Assembly: GCF_046591575.1 (NCBI RefSeq)
Contig: NZ_JBIQWA010000001.1
Location: 62,001-126,000, forward strand
Direction: 5' to 3'
From: Marivita sp046591575
Lineage (GTDB): Bacteria; Pseudomonadota; Alphaproteobacteria; Rhodobacterales; Rhodobacteraceae
DNA: 64,000 bases
Of the stretch, positions 16,564 to 24,606 are shown in pieces. The notes below the pieces were generated by a model, which was not told the DNA's origin, did not search any database, and saw only the letters and a list, made by a program, of their open reading frames with translations. Both the position numbers and the translations under genes were made by a program. Position 1 is the stretch's first letter. Every line of letters starts with the position of its first letter.

Positions 16564-17355
16564 TTAGAGGTTGTCGTATTGAGGCATCCCAAGCACATGA
16601 AAGCCGCCATCAACACGAATGGTTTCCCCCGTGGTGCAGGCCCCGGCGTCTGACGCCAGATAGACGGCTGTTCCACCAACCGCCTCAAGGCTCGCGTTAG
16701 AGCGCAAAGGGGCGTTGGTGTCGGTGTGTTTATAGGTTTTGCGCGCCCCGCCGATCGCGGCTCCCGCCAGGGTTTTCATCGGGCCGGGTGAGATTGCATT
16801 CACACGAATGCCTTCGGGGCCCAGATCGTTCGCCAGATAGATCACCGACGCTTCCAATGCGGCTTTGGCAACACCCATGACATTATAATTCGGGGTGACG
16901 CGGCTGGACCCCATATAGGTCAACGTCAACAAGGTGCCGCCATTGTCGACCATCAAAGGATGGGCACGGCGCGCCACGTCGATGAAGCTGTAGGCAGAGA
17001 TATCGAGCGAAGTTTTGAAATTGTCGCGCGATGTGTTCAGAAAACGGCCCGTCAATTCGGATTTGTCCGAAAACGCAATTGCATGAACAACAAAATCAAT
17101 CGTCGGCCAACGTGCCGCCAATTGTTCGAACGCGGCATCCAGAGAAGCGTCGTCAGTGACATCGACATCCACCATGAAGTCCGACCCAACCGAGGCCGCG
17201 AGCGGTTCCAGCCGTTTGCCAAACGCCTCCCCCTGATAGGTAAAGGCAAGCTCTGCGCCTGCCTCTGACATCGCTTTGGCGATCCCCCACGCGATAGAGC
17301 GTTCATTGGCGACGCCCATGATCAGGCCACGCTTGCCTTGCAGTTGTCCGCTCAT
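16564..17355 (-). CDS. fabI: Enoyl-[acyl-carrier-protein] reductase
   Basis: A 263-residue NADH-dependent SDR enzyme that makes the last reduction in each fatty acid elongation cycle. The N-terminal GVANERSIAWGIA is the FabI nucleotide-binding signature and the catalytic Tyr157-x6-Lys164 (YNVMGVAK) is present. It starts two bases after the fabB stop, so the two are one operon. Confidence 0.95.
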   Translation of the reverse strand: MSGQLQGKRGLIMGVANERSIAWGIAKAMSEAGAELAFTYQGEAFGKRLEPLAASVGSDFMVDVDVTDDASLDAAFEQLAARWPTIDFVVHAIAFSDKSELTGRFLNTSRDNFKTSLDISAYSFIDVARRAHPLMVDNGGTLLTLTYMGSSRVTPNYNVMGVAKAALEASVIYLANDLGPEGIRVNAISPGPMKTLAGAAIGGARKTYKHTDTNAPLRSNASLEAVGGTAVYLASDAGACTTGETIRVDGGFHVLGMPQYDNL

Positions 17356-17357
17356 GA

Positions 17358-18587
17358 TCAGTCCCGATACTGTGACATCAGCATTGACCCGTTGGTGCCG
17401 CCGAACCCGAAAGAGTTGGTCATCACCGTGTCGAGACCTGCGTTTTCAACCAATTCGGTGGCGATCTCTTCCGGTTTCAGCGCCGGGTCGAGAGTTTCCA
17501 CGTTGATCGACGGAATGATAAAATCGTTTTGCAGGGCAAGCAGGCAGTAAATCGCCTCTTGGGCGCCGGTGGCACCCTGGCTGTGCCCGGTCATGGACTT
17601 GGTCGAACTGACAGGCGGTGTCTGCCCGTCACCGAATACGCGCCGCACGGCCTCTATCTCGCCCACGTCGCCCACAGGGGTCGAGGTGCCATGCGCGTTG
17701 ATGTAACTGACGCTGCGGCCTTCGGGCAGTGTGGCCAACGCCCCGCGCATTGCGCGTTCCCCGCCTTCGCCAGAGGGCGCAACCATATCCGCGCCGTCAG
17801 ACGTAGCGGAAAAGCCGGTAACTTCGGCGTAGATATGCGCGCCGCGCGCCAAAGCCCTCTCCAGCGGTTCAAGCACCACAATTGCGCCACCACCGGAAAT
17901 GACGAACCCGTCACGGTCGGCATCAAACGCACGCGAGGCACGCTCGGGCGTGTCGTTATATTTCGACGACATCGCACCCATGGCATCAAACAGGCAGGAC
18001 AGCGTCCAGTCCAACTCCTCGCCGCCCCCGGCAAACATGATGTCCTGCTGGCCCAGTGCCACTTGCTGCGCCGCCATGCCGATACAATGCAAGGATGTTG
18101 AACAGGCAGAGGTGATCGAAAAGTTCATGCCTTTGATCTGATAGGCCGTTGCAAGATTTGCACTGACGGTCGAGGACATGGTTTTGGGTACGGCAAAAGG
18201 CCCAATCCGTTTGGTCCCACCGGTTTTCAAAACAGTCTGATGCGCGGCCAGCATTGCAGAGGTTGACGGCCCCCCGGAGCCGGCAATCAAGCCGGTCATC
18301 GGGTTCACCACCTCGGCATCTGTAAGACCTGCATCCGCAATCGCCTGACCCATCGCGATATGCGCATACGCGGCACCCGGCCCCATAAATCGAAGCGTGC
18401 GCTTGTCGACATGTTCACTGAGGTCCAGATCAATCGCGCCTGCGATCTGAGACCGGAACCCATGTTCCTGCATATCGGCATTTGCCGTTATCCCTGACGT
18501 CCCCGCCTTGAGCGAGGCCAGAACGGCGTCTTTGTTGGTTCCGATGGACGAGACAATTCCCAATCCGGTTACGACAACTCGGCGCAT
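17358..18587 (-). CDS. fabB: 3-oxoacyl-[acyl-carrier-protein] synthase I
   Basis: A 409-residue condensing enzyme for elongation of unsaturated acyl chains. The Cys-His-His triad is visible in ACSTSLHC (about residue 162), NAHGTSTPVGD and KSMTGHSQGA. The ATG at 18587 has AAGGAG five bases upstream; the GTG just before it is too close. In this order fabB normally follows fabA; here fabA is not adjacent and the next gene upstream is gcvP, after a terminator. Confidence 0.93.
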   Translation of the reverse strand: MRRVVVTGLGIVSSIGTNKDAVLASLKAGTSGITANADMQEHGFRSQIAGAIDLDLSEHVDKRTLRFMGPGAAYAHIAMGQAIADAGLTDAEVVNPMTGLIAGSGGPSTSAMLAAHQTVLKTGGTKRIGPFAVPKTMSSTVSANLATAYQIKGMNFSITSACSTSLHCIGMAAQQVALGQQDIMFAGGGEELDWTLSCLFDAMGAMSSKYNDTPERASRAFDADRDGFVISGGGAIVVLEPLERALARGAHIYAEVTGFSATSDGADMVAPSGEGGERAMRGALATLPEGRSVSYINAHGTSTPVGDVGEIEAVRRVFGDGQTPPVSSTKSMTGHSQGATGAQEAIYCLLALQNDFIIPSINVETLDPALKPEEIATELVENAGLDTVMTNSFGFGGTNGSMLMSQYRD

Positions 18588-18688
18588 CACGGCTCCTTAC
18601 AATTGTTACAAGCGTGTGTAGGGGATTGTGGGGGGGCGGGGCAAGCAGATTGCCCACGCTTTTTGGCTTTTCCAAAGTGCGAAACACG

Positions 18689-18716
18689 AGGCCCAACCGC
18701 TTGCACGATTGGGCCT
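18689..18716 (-). terminator. Putative terminator after gcvP
   Basis: On the minus strand AGGCCCAA and TTGGGCCT form an eight-pair stem around a 12-base loop, followed by CGTGTTT. It lies about 40 bases beyond the gcvP stop and upstream of fabB. The T tract is imperfect. On the plus strand the stem is followed by TTTGC. Confidence 0.55.
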
Positions 18717-18757
18717 TTGCATGGTCTCGGGTCAGACAAGCGGGCCTAACACCCGGC

Positions 18758-21601
18758 TTATTCCGCCGCTTCTTGATAGCTTTCCATCGGCGGGCAGGTG
18801 CAGACCAGATAACGATCCCCATATGCGTTATCGACACGGTTGACCGGCGGCCAATATTTGTCGACCCGGAAGGCCCCCGGAGGGAAGCAGCCCTGCTCAC
18901 GCGAATACGGGCGGTCCCAATCCTTGACGAGATCCTCCATCGTGTGCGGGGCAAGTTTGAGGGGGTTGTGTTCCGCATCAACCTCGCCCTCTTCAATGGC
19001 GCGTATTTCGTCGCGGATCGCCAACATCGCGTCACAGAACCGGTCAAGCTCGGCTTTGGTTTCGGATTCGGTTGGTTCGACCATCAATGTCCCGGCCACG
19101 GGCCAGCTCATGGTGGGTGCGTGAAAGCCACAATCAATCAGACGCTTGGCAATGTCTTCAACGGTGACGCCCGCCGATTTTTCGAACGGCCGCACATCCA
19201 GAATACACTCATGCGCGACACGGCCTTCATCACCGCGGTAAAGGACATCATAAGCCCCCTGCAACCGGGTTGCGATGTAGTTCGCGTTCAAAATCGCAAC
19301 GCGCGTCGCCTGCGTCAGGCCTTCACCGCCCATCATCAGACAATAGGCCCATGAAATTGGCAGCAATGACGGCGACCCGAACCGGGCCGCGCTGACCGCA
19401 CCTTGCCCGTCAAGCGGGTCAGAAGGCAGATGCGGTATCAAGTGTGCCTTGACCCCAATCGGCCCCATGCCCGGACCCCCACCCCCATGCGGGATGCAGA
19501 AGGTCTTGTGCAGGTTAAGGTGGCTGACATCGCCGCCCAGATCACCGGGACGGGACAATCCGACCATGGCGTTCATATTGGCACCGTCGATATACACCTG
19601 CCCGCCATGTTGATGCGTGATGGCGCATACCTCTTTGACCGTGCCTTCGAACACCCCATGCGTCGATGGATATGTGATCATCGTCCCGGCCAGGTTGTCA
19701 GAGTGCTGTTCGGCCTTGGCTTTGAAATCGGCCAGATCGATCGAGCCCTGATCATCGCATTTCACAGGAACCACTTTCCACCCGACCATTTGCGCCGACG
19801 CCGGATTGGTGCCGTGCGCATTCACCGGGATCAGACAGATGTTGCGATGCCCCTCGCCCTTGGCGTGGTGATATCCGGCGATGGACAACAGGCCCGCATA
19901 TTCGCCTTGCGCACCCGAATTCGGCTGCATGGAAATCGCATCATAGCCAGTGATGTCACATAGTTTGGCGTTCAGATCGCCGATCATTTCGTGGTATCCA
20001 ACAACCTGGTCATCGGGAACATAGGGATGGATATCCGCAAATTCCCGCCAGCTGACCGGCATCATCTCGGCCGCCGAATTCAGCTTCATCGTGCAAGACC
20101 CAAGCGGGATCATCGCACGATCCAGCGCCAGATCGCGGTCTGCCAGACGGCGCATGTAGCGCATCATTTCCGTTTCGGCGCGGTTCATGTGGAACACATC
20201 GTGCTGCAGGTAATCGGAGGTGCGCAAAAGGGTCTCCGGCAGTCTGTATTCAGGGGTCAGAACGGTGTCGGTCTGCAACAGACCGAACGCGCGCCACACG
20301 GCTTCGATGGTGGCAGGTCGCGACCGTTCATCCAGGGTGATCCCCACCTTGGTGTTGCCCACCGGCCGCAGGTTCAGACCTTCGCGGACCGCTGCCCGCA
20401 GGACACCCTGTTGAAGCAAACCAACATCGACCGTGATGGTGTCGAAATACGCTTCTGGCTCTACCCGGAACCCTGCGGCCTCAAGCCCTTTGGCCAGACG
20501 CACGGTCTTGCGATGGATACGCTGGGCGATGGCGCGAAGGCCCTTCGGCCCGTGAAAGACCGCGTAGAACCCTGCCATGACCGCCAGCAACGCCTGCGCC
20601 GTGCAAACATTCGATGTCGCTTTCTCGCGGCGAATATGTTGTTCGCGCGTCTGCAAGGCCAGACGGTAGGCTTTGTTGCCGTGACTGTCGATCGAGATCC
20701 CGACAATGCGTCCCGGCATTGCGCGCTTGTACGCATCCTTCGTCGCCATGTAAGCCGCGTGCGGCCCACCGTACCCAAGTGGTATCCCAAAGCGCTGCGT
20801 CGAGCCGATCGCAATATCCGCGCCCATCGCGCCCGGTTCTTTCAGCAAACACAAGGCCATCGGATCAGCCGACATCACGGCAATCGCCTTGGCTGCGTGC
20901 AAGGCTTCGATATCCTTGGTGAAATCGCGCAGATGGCCATATGTGCCGGGGTATTGGAAGATCGCGCCAAACACAGCCGACGGGTCCATATCGGCCACAT
21001 TGCCCACGATAATTTCGATCCCCAACGGTGCCGCGCGGGTTTTCATGACCGAGATATTTTGCGGATGGCAGTTTTCATCAACAAAGAATGCAGTCGCTTT
21101 CGACTTGGCAACACGTTGCGCCATGGTCATAGCCTCGGCACAGGCGGTCGCCTCGTCCAGCAAAGACGCATTGGCGATTTCAAGTCCGGTCAGATCGCTG
21201 ACCATCGTCTGATAATTCAGAAGCGCCTCAAGCCGGCCCTGCGAAATCTCGGGCTGGTAAGGCGTGTAAGCCGTGTACCACGCCGGGTTTTCAAAAACAT
21301 TGCGCTGGATCGCCGGGGGCGTGACCGACCCGTGATACCCCATCCCGATCAACGATGTCAGGACTTTGTTCTTTGATGCCGTTTGGCGCATGTGCCACAG
21401 CAATTCGCGTTCTGACAGCGCCTTGCCAAAATCCAGAGGCGCGTCCTGTCGGATTGCGGCAGGAACCGTCTGGTCGATCAAATCGTCGATTTTCTCCACG
21501 CCAAGCACGGCCAGCATGTCGGCCATTTCCGCTGGCGATGGGCCGATATGCCGTCGATTGGCGAAATCATAGGGTAAATAGTCGATAGCATCGTAACCCA
21601 T
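18758..21601 (-). CDS. gcvP: Glycine dehydrogenase (decarboxylating), P-protein
   Basis: A 947-residue PLP enzyme of the glycine cleavage system that decarboxylates glycine and passes the aminomethyl group to the lipoyl arm of GcvH. The PLP lysine lies in NLHKTFCIPHGGGGPG at about residue 695 and glycine-binding segments such as GIDSHGNKAYRLALQTREQHIRRE are intact. Full-length single-chain form, homologous to the E. coli type. Last gene of the gcvT-gcvH-gcvP operon; a hairpin lies between it and gcvH. Confidence 0.97.
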   Translation of the reverse strand: MGYDAIDYLPYDFANRRHIGPSPAEMADMLAVLGVEKIDDLIDQTVPAAIRQDAPLDFGKALSERELLWHMRQTASKNKVLTSLIGMGYHGSVTPPAIQRNVFENPAWYTAYTPYQPEISQGRLEALLNYQTMVSDLTGLEIANASLLDEATACAEAMTMAQRVAKSKATAFFVDENCHPQNISVMKTRAAPLGIEIIVGNVADMDPSAVFGAIFQYPGTYGHLRDFTKDIEALHAAKAIAVMSADPMALCLLKEPGAMGADIAIGSTQRFGIPLGYGGPHAAYMATKDAYKRAMPGRIVGISIDSHGNKAYRLALQTREQHIRREKATSNVCTAQALLAVMAGFYAVFHGPKGLRAIAQRIHRKTVRLAKGLEAAGFRVEPEAYFDTITVDVGLLQQGVLRAAVREGLNLRPVGNTKVGITLDERSRPATIEAVWRAFGLLQTDTVLTPEYRLPETLLRTSDYLQHDVFHMNRAETEMMRYMRRLADRDLALDRAMIPLGSCTMKLNSAAEMMPVSWREFADIHPYVPDDQVVGYHEMIGDLNAKLCDITGYDAISMQPNSGAQGEYAGLLSIAGYHHAKGEGHRNICLIPVNAHGTNPASAQMVGWKVVPVKCDDQGSIDLADFKAKAEQHSDNLAGTMITYPSTHGVFEGTVKEVCAITHQHGGQVYIDGANMNAMVGLSRPGDLGGDVSHLNLHKTFCIPHGGGGPGMGPIGVKAHLIPHLPSDPLDGQGAVSAARFGSPSLLPISWAYCLMMGGEGLTQATRVAILNANYIATRLQGAYDVLYRGDEGRVAHECILDVRPFEKSAGVTVEDIAKRLIDCGFHAPTMSWPVAGTLMVEPTESETKAELDRFCDAMLAIRDEIRAIEEGEVDAEHNPLKLAPHTMEDLVKDWDRPYSREQGCFPPGAFRVDKYWPPVNRVDNAYGDRYLVCTCPPMESYQEAAE

Positions 21602-21655
21602 GTCACTCTCCTTGGGGTTGGAAACGGGACATCGTTTCCTGCGTCAGGTCCAAAG

Positions 21656-21680
21656 ACGGGCGCAGCCTGACCGCGCCCGT
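21656..21680. repeat. Intercistronic hairpin between gcvH and gcvP
   Basis: ACGGGCGC (21656-21663) and GCGCCCGT (21673-21680) form a perfect eight-pair stem with a nine-base loop, eleven bases after the gcvH stop. In the message it could stabilise gcvTH RNA or reduce read-through into gcvP. Confidence 0.7.
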
Positions 21681-21691
21681 ATATTTTCGCC

Positions 21692-22051
21692 TCAGGCGAT
21701 GAATTTCTTGTAGGCGGCTTCGTCCATAAGATCGTCAAGCGCCGACATGTCCTCGATCTTCATCTTGAAGATCCACGCATCGCCTTCTGGATCTTCGTTG
21801 ATCTTGCCCGGTTCATCAGCAAGCACGTCGTTCACTTCGGTGATTTCACCATCCAGCGGGGCAAGGATATCCGACGCGGCCTTCACGGATTCGATCACAA
21901 CGACCTCGTCATCCTTTCCAACCGTGGTGCCAGCATCTGGCAGTTCGACAAAGACAACATCGCCCAACTGTTCGGCGGCGTGGGTGGAAATGCCAACGAA
22001 AACTTCGTCTCCATCAACGCGAAGCCATTCGTGTTCTTCAGTGTATTTCAT
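21692..22051 (-). CDS. gcvH: Glycine cleavage system H protein
   Basis: A 119-residue carrier that shuttles the aminomethyl intermediate between GcvP and GcvT on a lipoyl group. The lipoylated Lys is in VIESVKAASD at about residue 60, and the length and HEWLRV N-terminus are typical. It follows gcvT by 18 bases. Confidence 0.97.
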   Translation of the reverse strand: MKYTEEHEWLRVDGDEVFVGISTHAAEQLGDVVFVELPDAGTTVGKDDEVVVIESVKAASDILAPLDGEITEVNDVLADEPGKINEDPEGDAWIFKMKIEDMSALDDLMDEAAYKKFIA

Positions 22052-22069
22052 AAGTCCCTCTTTGATAGA

Positions 22070-23194
22070 TTATCGTTTGAAACCGGGTGCCACGAAGGGC
22101 AATTTTACTACCGCCACAGGCAGTCGCTTGCCTCTGACGTCGCCGAACAGAGCGGTGCCGATTTGGGCGTGATCGGCAGTGACATACCCCATTGCGACAG
22201 GGGCTTCGGCGCTGGGACCAAACCCGCCCGATGTGACCGTTCCGATTGGAGTTTCTGCTTCGGCCGTGGCGTATATCGACGTGCCTTCGCGCATGGGTGC
22301 GCGGCCTTCCGGCTGCAATCCGACACGTTTACGCGCCGTGCCGTCAAAAAGTTCGGCCAGAATCCGTGCGGCCCCCGGAAACCCGCCTTCACGGTCTCCG
22401 CCAGAGCGGCGGGATTTCTGGATGCTCCAGCCCAACCCGGCTTCTATTGGCGAGGTGGTTGCGTCAATGTCGTGCCCATAAAGGCAAAGGCCGGCTTCCA
22501 AGCGCAGAGAATCACGCGCGCCCAATCCAATGGCTTCGATATCGTCATGTGCCAAAAGCGCCTTGGCCAAATCTGCGGCAGCGGCAATCGGGACGGAAAT
22601 TTCGTATCCGTCCTCGCCAGTGTATCCGGATCGCGTGACCCAGCACTCTGCCCCCGCCAAAGGCACTGTGGCGACATCCATGAACCGCATGTCGGCAACC
22701 ATCGGATGATGTTCGGCCAGGACCGCTTCGGCCTTCGGGCCCTGCAGCGCCAGCAAGGCCCGGTTTTCCAACAGCTTGACTGTTACATCTGGTTCAAGCG
22801 CGGCGCGCATCCGCGCGACATCGGCATGTTTGCAGCCTGCGTTCACAACAACGAAAAGATGATCGCCGCGATTGGCAAACATCATATCGTCTTCGATCCC
22901 GCCCGCGTCATTGGTGAAAAAGCCATAGCGTTGCCGCTCGGTGCCAAGCGACAGAACATCTTGGGGAATAAGGGTTTCCAGGGCGCGCTTTGCCATTTCG
23001 GGATCGCGCGCGCGCAGCACAACCTGACCCATATGGCTGACATCGAACAAACCTGCAGCGGCACGACAGTGCAGGTGTTCTTTCATCACGCCAAGCTTGT
23101 ATTGAACGGGCATCTCGTAACCCGCAAATGGCACCATTTTCGCGCCCAGCGAAACGTGCAAATCGTATAGCGGCGTGCGCTGTAATTCACTCAC
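22070..23194 (-). CDS. gcvT: Aminomethyltransferase, T-protein
   Basis: A 374-residue folate enzyme that moves the methylene group from GcvH to tetrahydrofolate and releases ammonia. The N-terminal PLYDLHVSLGAKMVPFAGYEMPVQY and the LFDVSHMGQ and SGYTGEDGYEI segments are characteristic. The GTG start at 23194 (SELQRTPLYDLH) has AAGGGA six bases upstream; the frame is open to 23239 but the extra part has no family support. First gene of the operon, directly behind the glycine riboswitch. Confidence 0.96.
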   Translation of the reverse strand: MSELQRTPLYDLHVSLGAKMVPFAGYEMPVQYKLGVMKEHLHCRAAAGLFDVSHMGQVVLRARDPEMAKRALETLIPQDVLSLGTERQRYGFFTNDAGGIEDDMMFANRGDHLFVVVNAGCKHADVARMRAALEPDVTVKLLENRALLALQGPKAEAVLAEHHPMVADMRFMDVATVPLAGAECWVTRSGYTGEDGYEISVPIAAAADLAKALLAHDDIEAIGLGARDSLRLEAGLCLYGHDIDATTSPIEAGLGWSIQKSRRSGGDREGGFPGAARILAELFDGTARKRVGLQPEGRAPMREGTSIYATAEAETPIGTVTSGGFGPSAEAPVAMGYVTADHAQIGTALFGDVRGKRLPVAVVKLPFVAPGFKR

Positions 23195-23278
23195 GCGACA
23201 TCCCTTCCCAACGGGCCGGATGTTTAAGCAAAGCGACAACCGGCATATTCAAAATCGCGCAACAGCGCGTTCGTCCTA

Positions 23279-23431
23279 TGCCCCCTCTGTCCTTTTGCCT
23301 GAGATCGTTATCCCTTCGGCGCCTTGGACCTTTCCAAGATCTCTCCAGAGTTTATGTCCGCGACGGTCCTTAGGCCTGAGAGTTTCCGGGGGCGGTTGCT
23401 CCTTCGGCACCGGCAAAGCCGGTTCTCCCAT
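23279..23431 (-). promoter_or_regulatory. Tandem glycine riboswitch
   Basis: On the minus strand the two aptamers appear in order. The first runs from GGGAGAACC through GCCGAAGGAGCAACC to AAACTCTCAGG, followed by AAGGACCG. The second runs from GGAGAGATC through GCCGAAGGGATAACG to TCTCAGGCAAAAGGACAGAG. The conserved cores are those of the glycine riboswitch. It ends about 85 bases before gcvT and should switch on the operon when glycine is abundant. Confidence 0.95.
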
Positions 23432-23445
23432 CGCAGTTGTATGCA

Positions 23446-23474
23446 ATTGTAGACCGAATTCAAATTCGGCACAA
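23446..23474 (-). promoter_or_regulatory. Putative gcv promoter with an operator-like palindrome in its spacer
   Basis: On the minus strand TTGTGC (23474-23469), a 17-base spacer and TACAAT (23451-23446) form a good sigma-70 promoter with a start near 23439, just before the riboswitch. The spacer contains CCGAATT-CA-AATTCGG (23454-23469), a perfect inverted repeat with seven-base arms, where a repressor could block polymerase. Confidence 0.55.
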
Positions 23475-23478
23475 TACG

Positions 23479-23949
23479 TCAAACAGCTAAAGCGGCCTCT
23501 CGATCAGAGCATGCTTTGGCCGGGTTCAGAATATCCAGCAGAGCATGGTTTTGACATATCAACGCATCCAGCGTGATTGGGTCGAGCGATTTGTAAAATG
23601 CCTCGACAGCATCGGTCAGTGCGGTGCGCAAGCGACATGATTCGGTCAGCGGGCAGGTGTTGTCGACATCCGCAAAGCATTCTGCAATCGGCACCGGAGC
23701 CTCAAGCACGCGAAAGACATCCCCGATTCGGATTTCTTCGGCCGGCCGGCCAAGCGACAGCCCGCCATTGCGTCCGCGCTGGGTATGCAGAAACCCAAGC
23801 TGACCCAATTGATTGATAACCTGCGCAAGATGATTTTCTGATGCGTTACAACACTCGGCAATTTCAGACTTGGTGACGAGCCGCCCGACATTCGCCGCGC
23901 AAAACATCAGGACGCGCATTGCGATATTGGTCCGTTTGGTGACACGCAC
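23479..23949 (-). CDS. Rrf2 family transcriptional regulator, NsrR-like
   Basis: A 156-residue winged-helix regulator. Cys91, Cys99 and Cys105 have the C-x7-C-x5-C spacing of NsrR-type proteins that hold an Fe-S cluster and sense nitric oxide; residue 8 is Asn where a characterised Streptomyces NsrR uses an Asp ligand. The recognition helix region is SENHLAQVINQLGQLGFL. The GTG start at 23949 (MRVTKRTNIAMRVLM) has AAGGA eight bases upstream and matches family N-termini; the frame extends to 24012 without support. No nitric oxide detoxification gene is adjacent, so the target genes must lie elsewhere. Confidence 0.85.
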   Translation of the reverse strand: MRVTKRTNIAMRVLMFCAANVGRLVTKSEIAECCNASENHLAQVINQLGQLGFLHTQRGRNGGLSLGRPAEEIRIGDVFRVLEAPVPIAECFADVDNTCPLTESCRLRTALTDAVEAFYKSLDPITLDALICQNHALLDILNPAKACSDREAALAV

Positions 23950-23968
23950 TGGAAGCATCCTTTTTGAT

Positions 23969-23997
23969 AAGTTAGCAAAGGCTAACGCTTCGTGCAA
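23969..23997 (-). promoter_or_regulatory. Putative promoter and operator of the Rrf2 gene
   Basis: On the minus strand TTGCAC (23997-23992), 17 bases and TAACTT (23974-23969). A perfect inverted repeat GTTAGC-AAAG-GCTAAC (23971-23986) overlaps the -10 element and spacer, the position expected for autorepression. Confidence 0.5.
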
Positions 23998-24005
23998 AGC
24001 TGTCT

Positions 24006-24019
24006 TTGACATATATCAA
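24006..24019. promoter_or_regulatory. FNR/NnrR-type binding site
   Basis: TTGAC-ATAT-ATCAA differs at one base from the FNR consensus TTGAT-N4-ATCAA and fits the sites of the FNR/DNR/NnrR group. It is centred about 50 bases upstream of the predicted start of the Rrf2 transcript. Confidence 0.5.
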
Positions 24020-24030
24020 CTGAGCCTTCT

Positions 24031-24606
24031 GTGTCCAATTCCATAAAACAACCACATTTTTTCGGGTATGGGTCGCTGGTGAACCGCAATACTCATCGTT
24101 TTGAGCCCACGCATCCGTCACGGATCACCGGATGGCGGCGAGTGTGGCATCGCGCGCCTGTCCGGCCCGCCGCGTTTCTATCCGTGGTCCCCGATCCGGA
24201 CGGCACCATCGACGGGGTCATTGCGCCGGTGCCGGATCATGACTGGGCCGCACTGGATGCGCGGGAATACGCGTATGACCGCATCCTTGTAACAGATCAT
24301 GTGCACCATGATGCACATGCCGTACGCGATATCTCGATCTATGCGATCCCTTCGGGCACCGCCGCTGCACCGGACGAGGCGCATCCAATCCTGCTAAGCT
24401 ATGTAGATGCGGTTATTCAAGGGTATCTGCATCATTACGGTGAAACCGGGGCTGCGCAGTTTATGCAGACAACGGAAGGGTGGGATACATGTGTGTTGAA
24501 TGATCGTGCCGCACCGATTTATCCGCGTGCCCAAAGGCTGTCTGTGGAGGAAGAAAGATTTGTTGATGATATGTTAAGCACGATCCGCGCCAAGGTCCTG
24601 GTCTGA
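24031..24606 (+). CDS. Gamma-glutamylcyclotransferase family protein
   Basis: A 191-residue protein with the FGYGSLVNRNTH motif near the N-terminus that marks the gamma-glutamylcyclotransferase/AIG2 fold, and a Glu in LDAREYAYDR that matches the catalytic position. Such enzymes release 5-oxoproline from gamma-glutamyl compounds; the substrate here is unknown. It begins with GTG and lacks a good ribosome binding site. Its stop overlaps the next start (TGATG). Confidence 0.75.
   Translation: MSNSIKQPHFFGYGSLVNRNTHRFEPTHPSRITGWRRVWHRAPVRPAAFLSVVPDPDGTIDGVIAPVPDHDWAALDAREYAYDRILVTDHVHHDAHAVRDISIYAIPSGTAAAPDEAHPILLSYVDAVIQGYLHHYGETGAAQFMQTTEGWDTCVLNDRAAPIYPRAQRLSVEEERFVDDMLSTIRAKVLV

Noticed and set aside
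19991..21376. 461-codon plus-strand open frame
   Set aside because: Antisense shadow of gcvP; composition (His/Arg rich) is typical of a reversed coding strand.
21980..23170. 396-codon plus-strand open frame
   Set aside because: Antisense shadow of gcvT and gcvH.
23276..23482. 68-codon minus-strand frame
   Set aside because: It lies entirely on the glycine riboswitch and its promoter; RNA structure explains the sequence.
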